From: Stereum hirsutum FP-91666 SS1 | Taxonomy: Eukaryota; Basidiomycota; Agaricomycetes; Russulales; Stereaceae | NCBI RefSeq assembly: GCF_000264905.1 | Contig: NW_006763131.1 | Coordinates: 3,469,951 to 3,533,950, forward strand | Direction of reading: 5' to 3' | DNA length: 64,000 nucleotides | Shown here: piece by piece, positions 1 to 10,962 of the stretch | Layout: every line of letters starts with the position of its first letter | Numbering within the stretch: the first letter of the stretch is position 1 | Notes under the pieces: generated by a model | Databases searched by the model: none | Seen by the model: only the letters and a program-made list of their open reading frames with translations | What the model was told of the DNA's origin: nothing | Position numbers and translations under genes: made by a program

Positions 1-405
1 TCATTCGACTGTCCACGCGACTTCGCGCGACAGCCCGAGACCGGCACAACACTGGATGGGACATCGGATTTTTGGCCATTTCCGTACGCACGATCGGATG
101 GAACATCGCTCCGCATAAGGCCTTCCTGGGCCTTCTCAAGCCCTGTATGTCAAAAATTTTCTCAAAATGTGTTTTTCGCCCGTGTTTTTGGCCGTGTTTA
201 CCCCATTTTTCGCGTCCCCAGGAGGCATTTTCGTCCGCATAGCGGGATGGAACATCAGCATCGACGGGCCATTTTCGTCGCACTACGGATCGGACGAAAC
301 GCGATTTTTCGCCCAAAATTCGTCGCATCAGGATGGGACCTCCGTCAGCATACGCAGGGGTCCTGAACTTGTCCCTACACAAGTTCGTATCGGACAGTCA
401 CGACA
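1..405. other. Upstream non-coding stretch with a degenerate short repeat
   Basis: I see no convincing gene here. A degenerate motif around GGATGGAACATC recurs near 52, 94, 245 and 330, with related flanking text about genomic CATCGG and CGCATA words. This suggests an old, decayed repeat or local duplication upstream of the first gene. The short open frames across it lack splice context and family resemblance. Confidence 0.35.
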
Positions 406-1075
406 ATGATGAACAACGGCACAGAGAGCATAGAGCAACCGCCGTTCTATATTCTCGTCTCGCATTCCGCTCATGCGACGACCTCATCAGCACCAACGAC
501 AACTCTTTCCCATCCCATCATCGAGTACCACTATGCAAACGAAGGCTCGCCGCACGATCTTCTTCCTCGTACCCCTGGAGAACAGGTCTTGATCCTGGAC
601 TACGAGCCTTCTCAGATCGCAAATATATTTTCCAGAAGTGTTGCAGGAAACACTGCTGTTACGGGCGTAAAAGTCACAGACGCACCAGGGGCTGGAGGAG
701 CTGATGTAGTAGACCCATCCAGAAACAATAAGATGTACATCATCGAAACCATGGCATTACAGGAAGACAAGTGCGCTGGTTCACCTATTTGATAGACCAT
801 TCAAAAATTGAATCTTCCATACGCTACTAGGTCTGCAGCAGATGCCATGAGTCCACAAACAGCTCTCGCTCGATTTAAGCAGAGGTACGCATCCATTCTT
901 TTCTGCACGATTGTCCTTCCCCCAAACTTCATTTCGGAATAGGAACGCAGTGATCCGCCAAGTGCTTGACTACGGTGAACCGGGCGTGCAGCTTCCGGGG
1001 TCGTCCACCGCAGGAGTGGTTCCTGGGTTTAATGGGACAGACTGGCCACTCAGACAGTCAAATTCTGCTTCTTGA
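406..1075 (+). CDS. Conserved hypothetical basidiomycete protein (183 aa)
   Basis: Three exons join cleanly: 406-770, 831-884 and 943-1075 (introns of 60 and 58 nt, GT-AG), giving 183 residues ending at TGA 1073-1075. The first of two adjacent ATGs is taken as start. The protein has a core I recognise as recurring in basidiomycete genomes: a HPIIEYHYA stretch, then LLPRTPGE, VLILDY, a V.GVKVTDAPGAG stretch, MYIIET, and near the end ALARFKQRNAVIRQVLDY. There is no signal peptide, membrane segment or catalytic motif. The function is unknown; the family assignment is from memory of similar uncharacterised proteins. The exon junction inside the FKQR-NAVI motif supports the model. Confidence 0.75.
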
Positions 1076-1709
1076 TGCGTCTAGCACCGCACAAGTGTTC
1101 CACAGTACTCTGCTCAGTACAGTATTCATTGATTTCCTGACCTCCCACGACTAAAAAACTGGCATAATCTGTGCCGACAATATATCCTTGCTTTCTGCAA
1201 CCTACCTATTGTGGCGCGCCGCAAAGCGAACCAAAGTGCAACGCCACCAAGGAGTCTCCCTACCTCAGAAAACCATCGTGCTCTTTGGTCCTTGTTCCCC
1301 CTTTCTTTGCTGTTTTCTAATTGAGTGCTTCTATCTCAATCCTCGGTCCGCCGACGTGTTATCTTGCCATTTGGCGCCCATTCCACTTGCGAAAAGCTCT
1401 CACCTGAGGAACACGGGTTCTTGTGCCTACCTGCCTAGCGGGAGGAGGCATCATCGGGCCAGGGATCCATCTGATTATACTTCTCAATATAGGCCTCTGC
1501 GAGGTCGATGATCATCGTCATTCATACCAGAGCCTTCACTCAATCACTCTCGGTCCGCCGGCTCGTATTTGTGTCGTGCGCTTTGACTCCTGGTCACCGT
1601 CCACAACGAAGCGAGACTTATGACCTCGTCGTCACTCGCCACACATTCATAGGCCTTATAAATCTCATGTACATGGACTCAGATCGTTGGTTCGCCATAG
1701 CCTCCTACA
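1076..1709. other. Intergenic region before the GH28 gene
   Basis: This is about 630 bp without a supported gene. The open frames are short and lack introns or family signatures. It presumably holds the 3' end of the upstream gene and the promoter of the secreted pectinase. Confidence 0.4.
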
Positions 1710-3536
1710 ATGGCCTCGAGTATGTGCACAACATGGTGTCTCCTCCGCATCTTCTTCATCTTCGCCCTACTCTCGAGACTTCCCGCAGCATATGCAGGCG
1801 GCGTGCAGAAAGTCGACACAGTCTGTACTGTCTCTCCGTCGACTGACGGAAGCGACGATGCCCCTGCCATTCTCTCCGCATTCGAGCAATGTGGCCAGGA
1901 TGGGTCTATCGTTTTCACGAACGACACGTTTCATATCGAGTCTGTGATGAATACGACCGGGCTGAATAATGTGACGGTTGACTTGCAGGGCACATTGCTC
2001 GTACGTTCCTCGTTCTCTCCTCCGTTTATCCCGTATTTCGCCCTTACTGATCATATTTTGGTGCCGCGCTTTTTATCATCGACGTGCTCGAGAATAGTGG
2101 GGCACGAATATTACGTATTGGAGAAACAACAGTCTTCCATTGGGATATTTGAACATGAGTCTCGCTTGGGCGTTCGGCGGGTCGAACGTCCATTTCACGG
2201 GAAATGAGATCGGGACGTTCGATGGGAATGGACAAATCTGGTACGTCTCCGCGGCTCTGACACTCATCATTTATCTTTGCACAGATTCTAATCTCGATAT
2301 CGACAATGTGCGTATAGGTACGATTTCACGAAGGGCGTATCGAACCTCCCCGGCCGACCTATCAACTTCGTCGTCTTCAACACTACAAACTCCGTCTTCG
2401 AAGGCCTCAACTTCAGACAGAGTCAGTTCTGGACGATGGCTATATTCGGGTCGAAGGACCTCTTGTTTGAGGATATTTCGATCAATAGTACCACGAACAG
2501 CAGCGTGCATTTCCTTTACTTCTCTCTTCCCGATGCACGCAGGAATTGAGGTCTCAATTGAATGACGTGTGTGTTTCTGATATGTTATGTTACAGGAACC
2601 GGCACGTAACACGGACGGCGTCGATACGTTCTTCTCGGACAATATCACTTTTCGGCGGTGGGACGTGACTGGTGGCGATGATGCGATCTCCCCGAAAGCG
2701 AACTCGTCAAATATATTGATACAGGACGCGACTTTCCACGGCACACTTGGTGAGGCAATCCTGAACGAGACCGCCTTCAAGCTCAAAGGAAGTTCGACCG
2801 ATGTACTGATGGATGTGAGTAGGTGTGGCCATTGGGTCGATCGGCCAGATGGACGGCCAGTTCGAGTTTATTGAGAATGTCACGGCGGAGAGGGTCACTT
2901 GTATTGGGTCGCAGAATGCGGCGTATATCAAGACTTGGACGGTAATGTTCTTCCCAACTTCCTCCGGTTTTTTAGTGGTGAAACTAAATGATACCGTGCT
3001 TTTGGCTCCATAGGGTATACAGCAAGGTTTCCCGCCTAACGGTGAATATTCATCCTAGCCTTCAATGCCATATCGACTTGAGATGGAGATCCTGATATTT
3101 TATATAGGTGGTGGAGGAGGCTTGGGATTCGCCCGTAATCTGAGTGAGCACTCGAACCCATCCCTCGTCATTCAGGCGATCAGAAATACTCATTATTTCT
3201 TCCTCACTCCTCGCCGCCATCACAGCCTTCCGCGACTTCACCGTCACAAACCTCACAACCTCTCTCGCCTCCATAACTCAATGCACATCCTTCGAGGGAG
3301 CAACGTCAGGCTGCGACACCTCACTCTTCCAGCTCTCCAACATCACATGGACGAACATGACCGGCACACTCGCCACAGACAACATGGCCGTCCTACAGTG
3401 CAGCGGAGATGCACCATGTCCTGGAATCGAGATCAGTGACATTGGAGTGGAAGTTCCGGGCGGTAGGGGTGAGGAGGTAGTCAGTTGCAGTAATGTCGTG
3501 GGGTTGATTGGGGTTGAATGTACGGAGGGAGATTGA
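1710..3536 (+). CDS. Secreted glycoside hydrolase family 28 (exo-polygalacturonase-like), 422 aa
   Basis: Eight exons join in frame: 1710-2000, 2098-2240, 2318-2504, 2596-2749, 2823-2941, 3014-3041, 3108-3143 and 3226-3536. The product starts with a hydrophobic signal peptide ending at AYA (about residue 29), so it is secreted. The rest is a GH28 beta-helix: GTFDGNGQIWYDF, the catalytic NTDG (Asp214), a GGDD (Asp235/236), and a VAIGSIGQ turn near 260. GH28 enzymes hydrolyse galacturonan in pectin using acidic residues in these motifs. The position of the usual His in the GHG motif reads Leu258, and the usual RIK reads Tyr293-Ile-Lys295. These changes look like a subfamily trait, so the exact substrate (galacturonan ends or a rhamno/xylo-galacturonan) is uncertain. 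Several N-glycosylation sequons are present. Exons of only 28 and 36 nt occur near the end. Confidence 0.88.
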
Positions 3537-4076
3537 TAGTTGCGGTGATGGGTACAGCAGGTAAACAATGACATTCTTGTGAAATCCGGCCCGTTATTCA
3601 TTAAGGCGTACTGACTGTCTCATCTATATCGCAGGTTGTGTGTAGTATACTAAATCGACGAGACGTTTTATAGCTGAAATAATCATGTCCGTTGATCATC
3701 TCTACTGCATATGACCTGTCTGGCTGGTTGATCAATTATAGGCGAAGTCAGCACTGAAAACACATCCTTCGCCGGTAGATATGTCGGATTCGTTCTCGCT
3801 CCATATACGGCTTCACTTTAGATCCCATGAAAGAAGGACGCCCGATGGACGTAAGTAATAATGCGTTCAGGCGTAGAGCGCGTCGTGTTTGTACACCCGT
3901 TTCGGACACATATATACAAGAGCTGGACTATCATGTGGGAGAAAATAAACTATTTTATGCATTGGTGCTATTCAAGCGTTTGCTGTGCATAGTACCGCAT
4001 TCCGACTCTGGGTACAGGGTACTCTCCTCTGCTGCTTTCTTTCACCCTTGCACTATCTTCCTAGACACCGCACGAC
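3537..4076. other. Intergenic region, no gene seen
   Basis: This stretch of 540 bp is AT-richer than its neighbours, with no supported coding region. It separates the pectinase from the patatin/NB-ARC pseudogene. Confidence 0.4.
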
Positions 4077-5054
4077 ATGTCGGAATCAACTACCGAGGAA
4101 GGCCTGCGATTACTCGCCATAGGTGCGTTCTTTTCAGCTTGTTGTATGTGGGCCTTGGCTGATTCAGACTGATAGACGGTGGCGGAATCCGCGGCTTGTC
4201 TTCTCTCCAGGTTCTTTGGCATCTCTTGCATGAAGCTCAGGTGGAGGAAGGACTCTCGGAGATGCCGCTACCTTGTGAATATTTCGATCTCATTGGTGGG
4301 ACCAGTACGGGAGGCAATGACAACGGAACTTGTACAGTGACTTACCCCGGCGCTCGGTCCAGCTCTGCTTAGGATCATTGCGCTCATGCTGGGACGCCTT
4401 CGCATGTCCGTCGATGATGCTCTCCGTAAATACGCGGAGCTTTCCAAGGAAGTTTTCTCCGAGCGAAAAATTAGTCGGGGATGGGAAGTTCAAGGCGAGT
4501 AAGCTTGAGGGTGCGATAAAGAAGGTGATCGCGGGGCAGCGGGCAGCCTCGTATGATGCGGAGGCCAGGATGATGGATGATGGGTCTTGTGGTGTAGCGT
4601 GTAAGACGTACGCAGCGACATACAATTTCTCTCTTCGCAGGACGCTAACTACCCATCTCAACCGTAGATTTGTCTACGCAACGGTCCCAAGAAAGATTGG
4701 CTATTAATTCTTGATAATGCCGATGACCCTCGTCTCGACCTCAGCCGTTTCATCCCACAGACCGTGCACGGAAACACGGTCATCACCAGTCGGAACGCTC
4801 AGACGCGCACCTACGGGTTTCCATCAGGAGCATATCGCGAAACACTAAACATGCTCCCGAGGAGGCGAAGGAGCTCTTCCTTCGGCGTGCAGGTCTCAGG
4901 ATCGAGGACCAACCGTATACGTTGAATGATCACGAGGATGAGGTTGTACAAACCATCGTCAAGGTACGTCCTCGAACAGCTCTACCCGTATTTTACACGT
5001 ATGGTTGCAGTAGCTCAATGTATCTAAATAGGAGCTCGAGTGTTTTGCTCTAGC

Positions 5055-5061
5055 CATTATC
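5055..5061. repeat. Left target-site duplication CATTATC
   Basis: This 7-bp sequence precedes the left end of the foldback element and is repeated exactly at 8671-8677 after its right end. Removing the element plus one copy restores an open NB-ARC reading frame, which confirms the boundaries. Confidence 0.88.
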
Positions 5062-8000
5062 CACCTGTACGACACTAACAACAAGCCTTCTTAGGCTTGA
5101 GGATGCGGCGCGCCTCCCGAGCCTAAGAGGGCTTGATCGGCCTCAGATCTCCGCCCAGCAAACGGCCCAAGGATTGGGACCCACTTGGGCCACTATCTCG
5201 CCGCGCACACGCGCATGCCCCTCGCAGTTATCGGAGTCGGCTCCCGTCTGCACCCCTCTCCCCCGCACGCCCCTCTGTGGCGCCGCCGCCACTGGCACCT
5301 CTGCTCCTCGTCAGCGACGATGTTGCAGCCTGAGCGTCCTGTCTAAACAAGGGCAGTCAACCCTGTTGATGCAAGGACCGCTCGTCAGTGACAATCTCAA
5401 CGCGGCGTGCACGGACCCCGCCGGAAGGCGCACAGGCTGCGCGCCATTGCGTCGCTCCCGCGCGCGCCTCCGCCGTCGCGTCTCGCTCGTCGGCGCCGTG
5501 CTCAACAGTGAACACGACTATCTCGCTCACATTTCGATGTTTCCCTTAGGTTCTTTTTGTAGATCTCATGTACATAGTTCTTCTAGCATGTATATAACCT
5601 TAGATATGTATTGGGACCGCAAATAAACCCAAATTTCGGCATTTTTTTGTGTGTGTGGCCCAAAGTAAATACATGAAAATAGTATCTCCACAGAAAGCAG
5701 GGTATGCTGAAAGCTAAAAACCAATGTGGGTGTATATGGGGCAATCTACAGGTAATTTACATGGTGTTTGTGGGGTGCTGGGGTGCTGGGTAATGTATGA
5801 AAGGAGAGGGGAATATATGGGTGGGTGGCATGAGGGTCTGGCATTGCATTCAGGGGTGGAAACATGAGAGAAATCTCATAGAAGGTGCATAAAGAGGATA
5901 ATAATGAAGATTTGTTGGCTTGTTGAGAGGAAGGGGCAGTGGAATGAGTGAGGGCGGGGTAGCAGTGTGAGGTGAGGGTGGAGATTTTGGGTAATCCACA
6001 GGCAGAAAAAAAGCGAACCAAGGGCATACAAGAGCAGTGCTGACCTGTTTGAATCTTATCCTAGCAAAACCTACACCTGTTGTAGGCTCCAATACAACCG
6101 AAATGCGAATATGTGCTAGGGTGGGGACACTTAAGGAGGTCCATGTTGAACAGAGGCTGGGGAGCTCATATTGCGAGCTATTGACAATACAAGTGAGGGA
6201 AGTATGCTTTGGTATGCTGGTGTCGGGATTGTAAAAGATGAAAGTGGACGGAGAAGGAATGGGGCGGCGCCGGTCAATGCAGTGGTGAGGGTGTGGAAGT
6301 CGCGCTATCCGACGTTGGTGGCGACGTGGACGATGGCCATTTCGATCCGAGGGCTCATAGACATCCGGAATGGCGAGAGATAGTGTGCCCGGCGATGAAT
6401 ATCGAAAGTCCGAGAGCAAAGGAGGTAGTGGAGGGCGAGGAGTCGTCATCGGAGGTGGAGGAAAGCGTCAAAGCAGGGCGCTTGGAACGCTCTTTCGATG
6501 TCACTTCGCTTTTCGCCCCTTTCACCCGCTCCTCCACGTCCGACGTACTCTCCACCCCTGGCCGCCCATCGAATGGCCTCGGACTTTCGAGAGTCTTTAC
6601 GGGGCACACTCCCCTTCCCCATCTCAGATGCTCACTGGCCCTCGGATCAAAATGTCCATCGTCCACGCCATCGCCGACGTTGGACAGCGCGACTTCCACA
6701 CCCTCACCACTGCATTGACCGGCGCTATCCCATTTCTTCTCCCTTCACCTTCGAATTTTACCAGCACAATCTATGCATACCAGATCACACCTTCCTTGCT
6801 CGCGCCATCCATAGCTCGTTATCCGAGCTCTCCAGCCTCTCTTCAGCATGGACCTCCCATAGTGGCCCACCCCGGCACATGTTCGCATTTTGGACCATAT
6901 TTGAGACTACAACTGGTGTAGGTTCTGTTAGAATAATATACAAATAGGTAAGTCCTGCTCTTGTATGTCTCTGGTTCGCTTTTTTTTGGTCTGTGGACTA
7001 CCCTACATCCCCATCCTCACCCAACACTGACACCCCATCCTCACCCATTCCACTGCTAGTTCCTCTCAACAAACCACTCAATACTCATTATTACTATCTA
7101 TATACACCTTCTATGTGCTTATATTTTCAGTTCTACCCCTGAAGCCAACACCAAACCATGTATCCCCTCATGCCACCCATCCATATCATTCCCTCTCCTT
7201 CCATACGTCACCTAGCACATTCCCACCCCACAAACACTATGATAATTACATATACACTGTCCCATGCATGTCTACATCAGTTTGTATCTTTCAACTTACC
7301 CTCTTCCTTGTGAAAGTACTATTTTCATGTATTTAATTTGGGCCACACTCAATAAAATGCCGGAAATTCGGCTGATTTGCGGACCAAATACATATGTGAG
7401 GTCATTTCCATGCTAGAAGCAATATTTACATGATGTCTACAAAAGGAAGCTAAGGGAAACATCGAGAACTGAGTGAGATAGTCGTGCTCGACACTGAGCA
7501 CGACGCCGGCGAGCAAGGCGCCACGGTCGAGGCGCGCGCCGGTGGTTCGGAGGCGATGAAGCCGCACGGCATGGGCTGACACGGCGTGGGACGGGTCATC
7601 GTACGGGTGCGCGTTGCCCAGAGGGACTTGAAATTGGTGGGGGGCGGGCTGTGACGACGTCGACGACGAGCACAGTGCGCGAGCAGAGGTGCCAGTGGCG
7701 GCGGCGCCACAGAGGGGCGTGCGGGGAGAGGGGCGCTCGGCAGACAGACGGGAGCCGACTCCGATGATACAGTCGTTTGCATATGAAACCCGAGGCGGCG
7801 TTTTTCTGTGCGCGCGGAAAGTTGTTTGTCTTATCCAAACAGTCACGGTGAGTCACAGTGTGGCACCCGAGGGCACCATGAGCCACATAGTCAAAGAATG
7901 TGGACCAAAAGCCTCGACACTGACATTTGCGTCAGTCTAAGGGTGGATAAAGAAGTGAAGAAAATGTTTCATTATAAAATGGGAGCTGTACATTTTACAC

Positions 8001-8670
8001 TATGGGACACAGAACAGTTGTGTACATGGATGATGATGGACGAGGGCCTCCTCGCAATGTCAAGTTGAGCGCCTTCAATCATTGAGACATCAGCTCAGAA
8101 CCTACCCACTAGGAGGAGTAGGAGAAAGAGGTACTGATGTTGTACGAGTCCAAATCTGTGTCGGAGGAACATTCACTGGTACTCAAGATGGAAAGCAAGG
8201 CCGGCTTGACTTGTTCAAGTCTAACCTGAACTCATTGACAGCTCTGTCGTCGCTGAGAATGTGCAGGGCTGCTTGCAATTACCATGTATATAGTAGGTTC
8301 CGAAGATGCTAAGGTGTAAAAGGAGGGTCCAGCACGTTCGAAGCAAGGAGATGCGTACACGGTGTGTACAGTGTGTACGGGCATTGTTCGAAGACTTCGG
8401 AAATGTCCGTGGTGACAAGTGTTCGTCACGTATTTGGCTAAGACAAATAACTTTCCGCGCGCGCGGAAAAACGCCACCTCGGGTTTCATATGCAAACGAC
8501 TGTAACTGCGGGGGCCTGCGCGGGTGCGCGGCGAGATAGTGGCCCAAGTGGGTCCCAATCTTTGGGCCGTTTGCTGGGCGGAGATCTGAGGCCGATCAAG
8601 CCCTCTTAGGCTCGGGAGGCACGCCGCATCCTCAAGCCTAAGAAGGCTTGTTGTTAGTGTCGTACAGGTG
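5062..8670. mobile_element. Foldback DNA element, about 3.6 kb, almost entirely inverted repeat
   Basis: The ends are matching inverted repeats beginning CACCTGTACGACAC (5062) and ending GTGTCGTACAGGTG (8670). The first roughly 170 bp are near-identical. Beyond that the two halves still pair outward from a centre near 6490: 5240 with about 7760, 5500 with 7490, 5800 with 7180, 6300 with 6690. The identity is patchy in the middle of each arm. No transposase is recognisable. Each arm keeps a similar open frame reading away from the centre (minus 6449-5850 and plus 6498-6947). Another similar pair lies at plus 5174-5626 and minus 7846-7349. These may encode a lost protein or be remnants. The 7-bp target duplication and long TIRs recall Mutator-like or other foldback elements, but the superfamily is not established. 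A second element is nested at 7770-8502. Confidence 0.85.
7770..8502. mobile_element. Nested Tc1/mariner-type MITE (733 bp)
   Basis: Terminal inverted repeats of about 64 bp (7770-7833 and 8439-8502, roughly four mismatches) begin CAGTCGTTTGCATATG. They are flanked by TA at 7768-7769 and TA at 8503-8504, the target duplication typical of the Tc1/mariner superfamily. No transposase is encoded, so it is non-autonomous. It interrupts the right arm of the foldback element: the sequence on both sides of it matches a continuous stretch of the left arm near 5232-5245. It is therefore the younger insertion. Confidence 0.85.
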
Positions 8671-8677
8671 CATTATC
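8671..8677. repeat. Right target-site duplication CATTATC
   Basis: This is the partner of 5055-5061. It directly follows the terminal CAGGTG of the foldback element and starts the resumed NB-ARC coding sequence. Confidence 0.88.
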
Positions 8678-9358
8678 CAGGCTTCGGCACATATTGCGAA
8701 CAATCCGACCTGCAATCCTGAGAAATATCTTGGCATGCACCAAGGGCATCGTCGTGAGTTACGCGAGGAGTACAAAATGACGTCCAGAAGCTCGAATCAT
8801 ATCGTGGCACGGTCTATACGACCTGGAATAATTAGCTTCGAGAACCTTCAGCGCCATAACCCGCTTGCCGCCACATTCCTTCGTGTCTGTGCTTTCCTGC
8901 ACAACGAATCTATCTCGGAGTCTATATTCAGAAATGCTGCTGCTGAATTGCTGCATTTCAATTCGAGTACCTCCCCTTCGAAAACAGTAATCTCTTGGGC
9001 GACAGACTTCCTACATTCATTCATGATCATTGATGATGGAATCTGGGACGAGAGAAAATTTCTCGCAGTAGTACAAGACCTGTGCTCTTACTCTCTTATG
9101 AGTACTTCAGGTAGAAGTGATCTGTCTATCCATCTTCAAGACTGGGCTCGCAACATGAATTTGAAGGCAGTAAAGAAAGAGGGAAAGACAAAAAACTCTG
9201 AATAACACTGAGAACAAGTGGATGTCTCCGGAGGTCGTCTGGTATCCTCCTGGAGGGCCAAGGCGGCTTTCCGGGAAGGGCGGGCTGGTGTGGTGGTGTA
9301 CGCGATATGAGCCATATAATTCGTACTGTACAAAAGAAAAACAGAGAATCAGCGTCGG

Positions 9359-9372
9359 GAAGGGCCGAGCGT
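9359..9372. repeat. LINE target-site duplication, left copy
   Basis: The 14-bp sequence GAAGGGCCGAGCGT occurs here and again at 11659-11672 directly after a poly-A run. This is the expected footprint of target-primed reverse transcription. Confidence 0.85.
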
Positions 9373-9396
9373 CATCGCACCTTGTCCGCAACCATC

Positions 9397-10884
9397 ATGT
9401 CATCGACTTCTTCCCACGCTTCCGCCACTCCCCGTCCCCCTCCACTTCCTCCTGATCTACAAGGTACCCCAAACATCGACCGCACGGCTTATAGAGAGGC
9501 ACTAGCCTCTGTGTCTCTTGCACTCGACAAGCTCGAGAATCTCAACATCCGGGACATCTCGCGCTACCCCTCATTCCGAGAGGGGACATTCGGCCTCCTA
9601 CCTTTCTACCACCGCATTTACACCCTCTACCAGCTGACCAGAGGTATCGACACCACCCCCCAGGAGAACGTTAGACTCCACCGGGAGCCCGACTTCCTCA
9701 AATACATCGCTGACACCGTCGCCGAAATGCAGCAGCGGGAGGCTTCCTCTGCCCCAGCCCCCACCACACCCCGGCCGCGTGTGGCCCAGCCGCCTTCGGC
9801 CCGGCCCACCCACGCTCCCAATTCCTCCGGCCCGGCTCTTAAGGCCTCTAAGGCCGTTCCTTTCTCCTACGCCAACGCGGCGAAGGCTGGCTTGCACTCC
9901 GTGGTGAGCCAGCTGGCGGTCGCGTTCCCCCACGAATCCGCTTCCAACCTCGTTTTGATGGCCGAGAAGATCACCCCCAGTCCGCCGGCGAATAAACCCC
10001 ACGTCCGCCACGCCCCTCGCCACTCGTCTCGCCACATTGATGTCTCGTTCAAAGCGGACGCTGTCCCCCACGCTGAGTCTATTCCAATTGATGGACTCAT
10101 ATTCCGTGACCTTCTTGACTACCTTGGCAATAGAATGGTCGACAATCAGCCCCAGCCCCGTCTCGTCTCTGTCTCCTGGAATCACAGGGGACGTTTCCGA
10201 CTCACATTTGACAGTGTCGTCCCCGCCTCTTTGGACGACACTATTCGCAACTACTTCGGGACGAAGTACGCTCGTGATCACCATCCGGCATCCGTCCTGA
10301 TTGAACGGTTCTCCTTCAGGAACCAGATCGTTTTTCGACGTGTCCCTACCCAAGGCGCCAACTCCGAAACTCTCCTCCGCGATCTCCGTTCAGACCCCGT
10401 GTGGTCCGATGTCACCTTAGCGCGGCCACCCAACCTCTACATCCCGAAGTCCTCCGCCAAGTACGGCATGTACTTCGTCGAGTTCAACGACAACGCCACA
10501 TCACGCACTTTCAAACGTGTCATGTCTACCCCCATCTACCTTAACGGCGAACTCTGCCACGCCGCCAAGGCCCTCGACTCGAAGCCTCCGACTCCCCAGT
10601 GCTCTATCTGCCTCCGCTGGGGTCATCGGACCCACCTGTGCCGCTCAATGACGAAGAGGTGTTGGAAGTGCGGCGGCGCACATGATGAACGGGACCATGC
10701 GAAGACCTGTGGTCCTTGTGAGAGGGCTGGGAACACGACGGGTACGTGCCCATGTGAACCCTTCTGCATAAACTGCCAGGGCCGTCATCGTGCAGATGCG
10801 AAGGACTGCTCTTTCTATGCTCATCGCAGAGACCCGGAATGGATCCGGGAGCACACTGCACTGCTCCGCCCCCGCCTGGAGTAG
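9397..10884 (+). CDS. LINE ORF1, gag-like nucleic-acid-binding protein with CCHC zinc knuckles (495 aa)
   Basis: This is an uninterrupted frame. The ATG at 9397 is chosen because it lies inside the element, just after the target duplication; an upstream in-frame ATG at 9307 lies outside it. The N-terminal third has a Pro/Ala-rich linker, the middle is a gag/RRM-like region, and the C-terminus carries three zinc-knuckle-like clusters: CSICLRWGHRTHLC, CWKCGGAHDERDHAKTC and a final CEPFCINC...HRADAKDC. Such ORF1 proteins coat the retrotransposon RNA and act as nucleic-acid chaperones. The frame is intact, which suggests recent insertion. The neighbouring ORF2 is hidden by the gap. Confidence 0.82.
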   Translation: MSSTSSHASATPRPPPLPPDLQGTPNIDRTAYREALASVSLALDKLENLNIRDISRYPSFREGTFGLLPFYHRIYTLYQLTRGIDTTPQENVRLHREPDFLKYIADTVAEMQQREASSAPAPTTPRPRVAQPPSARPTHAPNSSGPALKASKAVPFSYANAAKAGLHSVVSQLAVAFPHESASNLVLMAEKITPSPPANKPHVRHAPRHSSRHIDVSFKADAVPHAESIPIDGLIFRDLLDYLGNRMVDNQPQPRLVSVSWNHRGRFRLTFDSVVPASLDDTIRNYFGTKYARDHHPASVLIERFSFRNQIVFRRVPTQGANSETLLRDLRSDPVWSDVTLARPPNLYIPKSSAKYGMYFVEFNDNATSRTFKRVMSTPIYLNGELCHAAKALDSKPPTPQCSICLRWGHRTHLCRSMTKRCWKCGGAHDERDHAKTCGPCERAGNTTGTCPCEPFCINCQGRHRADAKDCSFYAHRRDPEWIREHTALLRPRLE

Positions 10885-10962
10885 ATCCTAGTACGTGGGT
10901 TCCCGCTCGAGGGGAAAGAAGGGAAAGGGGAAGAAGGGGAGAGGGAGGGAGACGGCGGGAGC

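Larger units (their letters stand above)
4077..9205 (+). pseudogene. Patatin-NB-ARC pseudogene split by a transposon
   Basis: The start (4077-4122, intron 4123-4174) continues into a patatin-like phospholipase: DGGGIRG near 4175-4195 and the nucleophile elbow GTSTGG near 4300-4314. Patatins hydrolyse lipid acyl esters; fused to NB-ARC they form fungal NLR-like immune or heterokaryon-incompatibility receptors. The donor after GTSTGG is lost (GG followed by CAATGA). Single-base frame changes occur near 4466 and 4860. The patatin domain stops early and jumps to the Walker-B part of an NB-ARC domain (WLLILDNADD near 4698-4730, then ITSRN). The frame reaches ALAII at 5061, is interrupted by the element at 5062-8670, and resumes as IQASAHIANN up to a TAA at 9203-9205. 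The P-loop region and the usual C-terminal TPR or WD repeats are absent, so the gene was already degenerate or truncated. Confidence 0.85.

Noticed and set aside
3827..4162. 111-codon frame before the patatin pseudogene
   Set aside because: It overlaps the recognisable patatin start in another frame and has no family features.
9307..9396. Earlier start for LINE ORF1
   Set aside because: It lies outside the element, before the 14-bp target duplication, so it is host sequence in frame by chance.
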